Below are positions 22,664-26,180 of a stretch of 26,180 bases of DNA, piece by piece. The position numbers were made by a program, and so were the translations under genes. The notes beneath the pieces are model-generated. The model searched no databases and was not told the origin of the DNA. It was given only the letters and a program-made list of their open reading frames with translations. How positions within the stretch are numbered: the stretch's first letter is position 1; each line of letters begins with the position of its first letter. This stretch comes from JBGOUV01 sp041477815 (GTDB lineage: Bacteria > Acidobacteriota > Terriglobia > Bryobacterales > JACQDG01). The stretch is from the NCBI GenBank assembly GCA_041477815.1, contig JBGOUV010000041.1, positions 1-26,180 of the forward strand, given 5' to 3'.

Positions 22664-24037
22664 CTACACCGGAAGCAAATGTTTCTGGACCTTCCCCAGT
22701 GCCGTACGGGGAAGCCTCTCCACCGCCACAAACCGCCTCGGCGCCTTGAACGACGCCAGCTTGTCGCGGCATGCTGCTTCCAGGCGTCCCGCGTCGAACC
22801 CCTCCCCCCGAGGCACGATAAAGGCCACCGGCACCTCCCCCCGGACCGGGTCCGGCGCCCCCACTACCGCCGCTTCAGCCACGCCTTCCTGCTCCAGCAG
22901 CAGCTCTTCGATCTCTCGCGGATAGATATTAAATCCACCCGAAATGATCACATCGCTCCGCCGCCCGCGCAGCGTGTAGTACCCGTCCTCCGAGCACTCC
23001 GCCAGATCCCCCGTCCGGAACCAGCCGTCCTCGAACGCCTCCCGGGTCGCCTCCTTCCGCCGCCAGTACCCGGTAAACACGTTCGGTCCCCGCACGTACG
23101 CTTCCCCGTTCTCCCCCAGTTTCACCGCCACCCCTGGCAGCGGCTTCCCCACCGTCCCCGCCCGCCGCTCTCCGGCGTAGGGATTACTGGTAATCATGAG
23201 CGTTTCGCTCATGCCGTACCGCTCCAGAATCACCTGTCCGAACCGTTTCCGAAACTCCTCCAGCACCCGCGCCTCCAGCGGCGCCGATCCCGAAACAAAC
23301 AGCCGCATCGAGGACGCTATCTCGGCCGGCGCCTCCAGGAGCCGCACATAGATGGTTGGCACCCCGAAAAACAGCGTCGGCCGGAACTCCCCAAACACCT
23401 CCGCCGCCCGCTGCTGCTCGAAGCGCTCCTCCAGCCGCATCCGGCACCCGCTCAGCAGCCAGCAGTGCAGCCCGTTCCCCAGCCCGTGAACGTGAAAGAG
23501 CGGCAACACCAGCAGCAGCCGGTCCGCGCTCGTGATCTGCCAGGCCGCCAGCAGATTCACGGCGTTGGCCGCGAAGTTGTCGTGCGTCAGCACCGCCCCC
23601 TTCGACTTGCCGGTAGTCCCCGACGTGTACACAATCGCCGCCGCATCTTCCCCTTCCAGCGTCTCGACGGGCCTGTCCGCTTCGAGCCCCTGCGCCTCGC
23701 CGGCCATCTCCCACGCCTCGTCGGCGCCGACCACCAGCCGAGGTTCCGCGTCCCCCACAATGTGCCCCACCTCCCTATCCTTGTAGAGGACATTGATAGG
23801 TACGAAGATCACGCCCAGCTTCACGCAAGCCAGGTACAAATCGACGATCTCCAGCCCGTTCCCGAGCTGCACCGCCAGCCGGTCCCCGCGCCCCAACCCT
23901 CGTGCCAGGAGCAGCCGCGCCATCCGGTTACTCCGCGCCTCGATCTCCCCGAAGGTATAGCTGCGCCCGCCGAACTCGAGCCCCACCGCCTCCCGCCGTC
24001 CCACCAACGACAAATCAAACAGGTCGGTTAGATTCAT
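22664..24037 (-). CDS. Acyl-CoA synthetase, malonyl-CoA synthetase (MatB)-like
   Basis: A 457-residue ANL-superfamily adenylating enzyme. It shows the P-loop VYTSGTTGKSKGAVLTH, the adenine motif ERYGMSETLM, DGWFRTGDLAE, the hinge GRRSDVIISGGFNIYP and the C-terminal catalytic Lys in LPRTALGKVQKHLL. The stretch MITSNPYAGERRAGTVGKPL follows the YGMxET motif as in malonyl/methylmalonyl-CoA synthetases (MatB, ACSF3), where an Arg here binds the second carboxylate. Hence it is likely to ligate CoA to malonate or a short dicarboxylate. It is a little shorter than characterised MatB proteins (~500). The start ATG overlaps potential upstream starts of the divergent cytochrome gene, leaving only 25 bp between the two genes. 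Confidence 0.85.
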   Translation of the reverse strand: MNLTDLFDLSLVGRREAVGLEFGGRSYTFGEIEARSNRMARLLLARGLGRGDRLAVQLGNGLEIVDLYLACVKLGVIFVPINVLYKDREVGHIVGDAEPRLVVGADEAWEMAGEAQGLEADRPVETLEGEDAAAIVYTSGTTGKSKGAVLTHDNFAANAVNLLAAWQITSADRLLLVLPLFHVHGLGNGLHCWLLSGCRMRLEERFEQQRAAEVFGEFRPTLFFGVPTIYVRLLEAPAEIASSMRLFVSGSAPLEARVLEEFRKRFGQVILERYGMSETLMITSNPYAGERRAGTVGKPLPGVAVKLGENGEAYVRGPNVFTGYWRRKEATREAFEDGWFRTGDLAECSEDGYYTLRGRRSDVIISGGFNIYPREIEELLLEQEGVAEAAVVGAPDPVRGEVPVAFIVPRGEGFDAGRLEAACRDKLASFKAPRRFVAVERLPRTALGKVQKHLLPV

Positions 24038-24062
24038 GCCATGTTACACTTTACATCCAAAG

Positions 24063-24791
24063 ATGCTTCTCCGGGCTGTGGTGCTAATTCTCGTGCTGGC
24101 GATGGCGGCCGTCCCGCAATCCGGCGCCGCCCACTACAAGCTCCAGTGCGCCTCCTGTCACGGCCTGAAAGGACTCGGCGGTCGCGGACCCGACCTGGTC
24201 TCCGGCCGCTGGACCCACGGCTCCGCCGACGAGGACCTCGCCCGCGTCATCTCCAAGGGCGTCAGCGGCGGGGGTATGCCCAGCTTCGGCGAAGACTTCG
24301 ACGAGCAGCAACTCCGCCAACTGGTCGCCTTTATCCGGTCGCTCGGGGCCTCCTCCGGCCCGCCGGTCCAGCCTGCCGGCAATCCCGACCACGGCCGCGA
24401 GGTCTACTGGGGCGGGGCCGCCTGCTCGCAGTGCCACATGATCCAGGGACGCGGCGGACGCCTGGGGCCCGACCTCACCCGCATCGGCTCCCAGCGCTCT
24501 CTCGGCCATCTCCGCGAATCTCTGGCGAAACCCTCCGCCGACATCGCCGACAGTTACCAGGCCGTCCGCGTCACCCCCCGCGGCGCGCGACCGGTCACCG
24601 GCATCCGCCGCAACGAGGACAACTTCACCATTCAGCTCTTCGATACCAATGAGAAATACTATTCCTTCCGCCGCGACGCCCTGGAACGCCTCGAAGAACT
24701 GAAGGACTCCCTGATGCCTCCCACCACCCTGCCCGCCTCCGACCTGGACGACTTGGTCGCCTATCTGGACTCCCTGCGAGGGAAACCATGA
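24063..24791 (+). CDS. Diheme cytochrome c with planctomycete-type heme-binding C-terminus
   Basis: A 242-residue exported cytochrome. The ATG at 24063 gives a signal peptide MLLRAVVLILVLAMAAVPQSGAA; earlier ATGs at 24036 and 24041 add a polar leader and are less likely. Heme site 1 is CASCH (29-33) with a distal Met in GGGMPSFG (about 72). Heme site 2 is CSQCH (121-125) with SLMPPTTL later as a likely Met ligand. The second half (LRESLAKPSADIADSYQAV, VTGIRRNEDNFTIQLFD, LDDLVAYLDSLRG) fits the TIGR02603 heme-binding domain. Its stop overlaps the start of the PQQ dehydrogenase (ATGA), so it is very probably that enzyme's electron acceptor. Confidence 0.9.
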   Translation: MLLRAVVLILVLAMAAVPQSGAAHYKLQCASCHGLKGLGGRGPDLVSGRWTHGSADEDLARVISKGVSGGGMPSFGEDFDEQQLRQLVAFIRSLGASSGPPVQPAGNPDHGREVYWGGAACSQCHMIQGRGGRLGPDLTRIGSQRSLGHLRESLAKPSADIADSYQAVRVTPRGARPVTGIRRNEDNFTIQLFDTNEKYYSFRRDALERLEELKDSLMPPTTLPASDLDDLVAYLDSLRGKP

Positions 24792-26180
24792 TCCCGGTGC
24801 TTCTGCTCATCGCCCAACTCGCCGCCAACGAGTGGACCGTCTACGGCGGCGACCTCGGCTCCACGCGCTTCAGCTCCCTCCGCCAGGTCAACGCCGCCAA
24901 CGTCGCGCGCCTCAGCGTGGCCTGGGTCTTCCAACCCGGCGTCCCCGGCCGCTACGAAGGCACGCCGCTGGTCGAAGACGGCATCCTGTATTTCACCGCC
25001 CCCGCCGGCCATGCCTACGCCCTGGACGCCCGCACGGGCCGCCAGCTCTGGCATCACTCCCGCCCCCTCCCCGAGCGCCAGACCCTCTGTTGCGGTCCCC
25101 TTAACCGCGGCGTCGCCATCTCGGGCGAACGTATACTGCTGGTGACCGTCGACGCCCACGTCCTGGCCCTGGACAAGAAGACCGGACGCACCCTGTGGGA
25201 CTCCACCATGATCGACTACCAGCCCGGCTACTCGGCCACCGCCGCGCCCCTCATCGTCAAGGATAAGGTGATCGTAGGCATGGCCGGCGGCGACACCGCC
25301 AACCGCGGCTTCCTCGACGCTTACTCAGTCTCCACCGGCGAGCGCGTCTGGCGCTTCTGGACCGTCCCCAGCCCCGGCGAGCCCGGCTCGGAGACCTGGA
25401 CCGGCGACTCCTGGCAGCGTGGCGGCGGCGCTACCTGGGTCACCGGCTCCTACGATCCCGCCCTGAACTCAGTCTATTGGGGCATCGGCAACCCCGCCCC
25501 CGACCTCAACGGCCTGGTCCGCCAGGGCGACAACCTCTACTCGAACTGCATGGTGGCGCTGGACCCCGACACCGGCAAGCTCAAGTGGTATTATCAATTC
25601 ACCGCTCACGACACCCACGACTGGGACGGCGTCAACGAGCCCCTCCTCGCCGACCTGACCATCGACGGCAAACCCCGCAAAGCCCTTCTTCACGCCGACC
25701 GCAACGGCTTCCTCTACGCCCTGGACCGCACCAACGGCAAGGTAATCTGGGGCAAGCCGTTCGTCAAAACCACCTGGGCGGAAAAACTCGATGCTGACGG
25801 CCGGCCGCTCGTCAAGCCCAACACCGACCCCACCCCGGAAGGCAACGACGCCTGCCCGGGCCTGGGCGGTGGCAAGAACTGGAACCACATGGCCTTCAAC
25901 CCCCAGACCAACCTGGTCTACGTCCCCTCCTCCGAGACCTGTGAGAAGTTCTATGTGGGAGATGCCAACCCCCGCCCCCACCAACTTTTCATGGGCGGCA
26001 CGAATGAAGCCATCCCTTCTGAGAAGCCGTGGGGCGCCCTTCGCGCCTTCGACGCCCGCGACGGCAAGCTGGTCTGGGAGTTCAAGACGATCCAACCCCA
26101 CCGCGGCTCGGTCCTGACCACCGCCGGCGACCTGGTCTTCTCGGGCGACGGCCAAGGCTACCTGATCGCGTTCCAGGCCC
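24788..26180 (+). CDS. PQQ-dependent alcohol dehydrogenase (methanol/ethanol family), 3' end outside window
   Basis: 464 codons are visible, open to the window end. A short signal (MIPVLLLIAQLAA) is followed by EWTVYGGDLGSTRFSSL, the standard quinoprotein start. The vicinal disulfide pair Cys101-Cys102 (TLCCGPLNRGV), GNPAP (Asn235, metal ligand) and HDTHDWDGVNEP with catalytic Asp278 are present. Asp280, two residues after the catalytic Asp, is the marker of lanthanide-using XoxF-type enzymes. The usual metal-ligand Glu (GGEYGxRG) is Asp169 here (GGDTANRG). W-motif blades recur (LDARTGRQLW, LDKKTGRTLW, LDPDTGKLKW, FDARDGKLVW). The enzyme oxidises alcohols in the periplasm and passes electrons to cytochrome c; the coupled diheme gene upstream fits this. 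Codons end mostly in C, unlike the G-ending codons of the GMC gene. Confidence 0.9.
   Translation, partial: MIPVLLLIAQLAANEWTVYGGDLGSTRFSSLRQVNAANVARLSVAWVFQPGVPGRYEGTPLVEDGILYFTAPAGHAYALDARTGRQLWHHSRPLPERQTLCCGPLNRGVAISGERILLVTVDAHVLALDKKTGRTLWDSTMIDYQPGYSATAAPLIVKDKVIVGMAGGDTANRGFLDAYSVSTGERVWRFWTVPSPGEPGSETWTGDSWQRGGGATWVTGSYDPALNSVYWGIGNPAPDLNGLVRQGDNLYSNCMVALDPDTGKLKWYYQFTAHDTHDWDGVNEPLLADLTIDGKPRKALLHADRNGFLYALDRTNGKVIWGKPFVKTTWAEKLDADGRPLVKPNTDPTPEGNDACPGLGGGKNWNHMAFNPQTNLVYVPSSETCEKFYVGDANPRPHQLFMGGTNEAIPSEKPWGALRAFDARDGKLVWEFKTIQPHRGSVLTTAGDLVFSGDGQGYLIAFQA

Overview
The window is GC-rich chromosomal DNA, most likely from an Acidobacteriota bacterium of the Solibacter/Bryobacter type. 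This is inferred from gene content: the C-terminal end of an Oar-like TonB-dependent receptor, a tandem TIGR03437-domain protein, a kinase-ATPase-TPR fusion, PQQ-type propeller proteins, a Tat-exported molybdenum hydroxylase and many GTG/TTG starts. No rRNA, tRNA or CRISPR array was recognised.

Layout. 1-597: receptor 3' end, followed by a non-coding stretch with four closely packed dyads (665-755). 976-2676: GMC oxidoreductase bracketed by copies of a dispersed GC-rich repeat. 2632-3347: wrecked alpha/beta-hydrolase gene. 3355-4659: secreted PQQ-like propeller. 4761-7341: two-gene molybdenum hydroxylase operon (2Fe-2S subunit, then Mo subunit), divergent from a small secreted protein (7410-7781). 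7804-8232: fragment of an M16 zinc protease between two hairpin repeats. 8250-9800: TIGR03437 protein. 9910-10545: small intact gene plus a frameshifted nucleotidyltransferase (toxin-antitoxin-like). 10585-13474: penicillin acylase followed by a lone MotB. 13575-14220: tyrosine-recombinase remnant, intact DUF5615 toxin and broken DUF433 antitoxin. 14478-19774: radical SAM gene overlapping a 1234-residue kinase-ATPase-TPR gene. 19972-21807: divergent lipoprotein with an alternating two-type 34-residue repeat. 21826-24037: MatB-like acyl-CoA ligase and TIM-barrel isomerase-like protein. 24063-26180: diheme cytochrome c overlapping a PQQ dehydrogenase that runs off the window.

The genes fall into three themes. 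The first is periplasmic oxidation: GMC enzyme, molybdenum hydroxylase, and a PQQ dehydrogenase with its cytochrome. The second is signalling and surface functions: radical SAM protein, kinase, repeat lipoprotein, MotB and penicillin acylase. The third is decayed accessory material: five pseudogenes or remnants and several repeat families.

The best candidates for something undescribed are the radical SAM / WNK-like kinase pair with its divergent solenoid lipoprotein, the dyad array at 665-755, and the PQQ dehydrogenase with a lanthanide-type Asp but an altered metal-ligand Glu. No computation was run; all alignments are by eye and from memory of the families.
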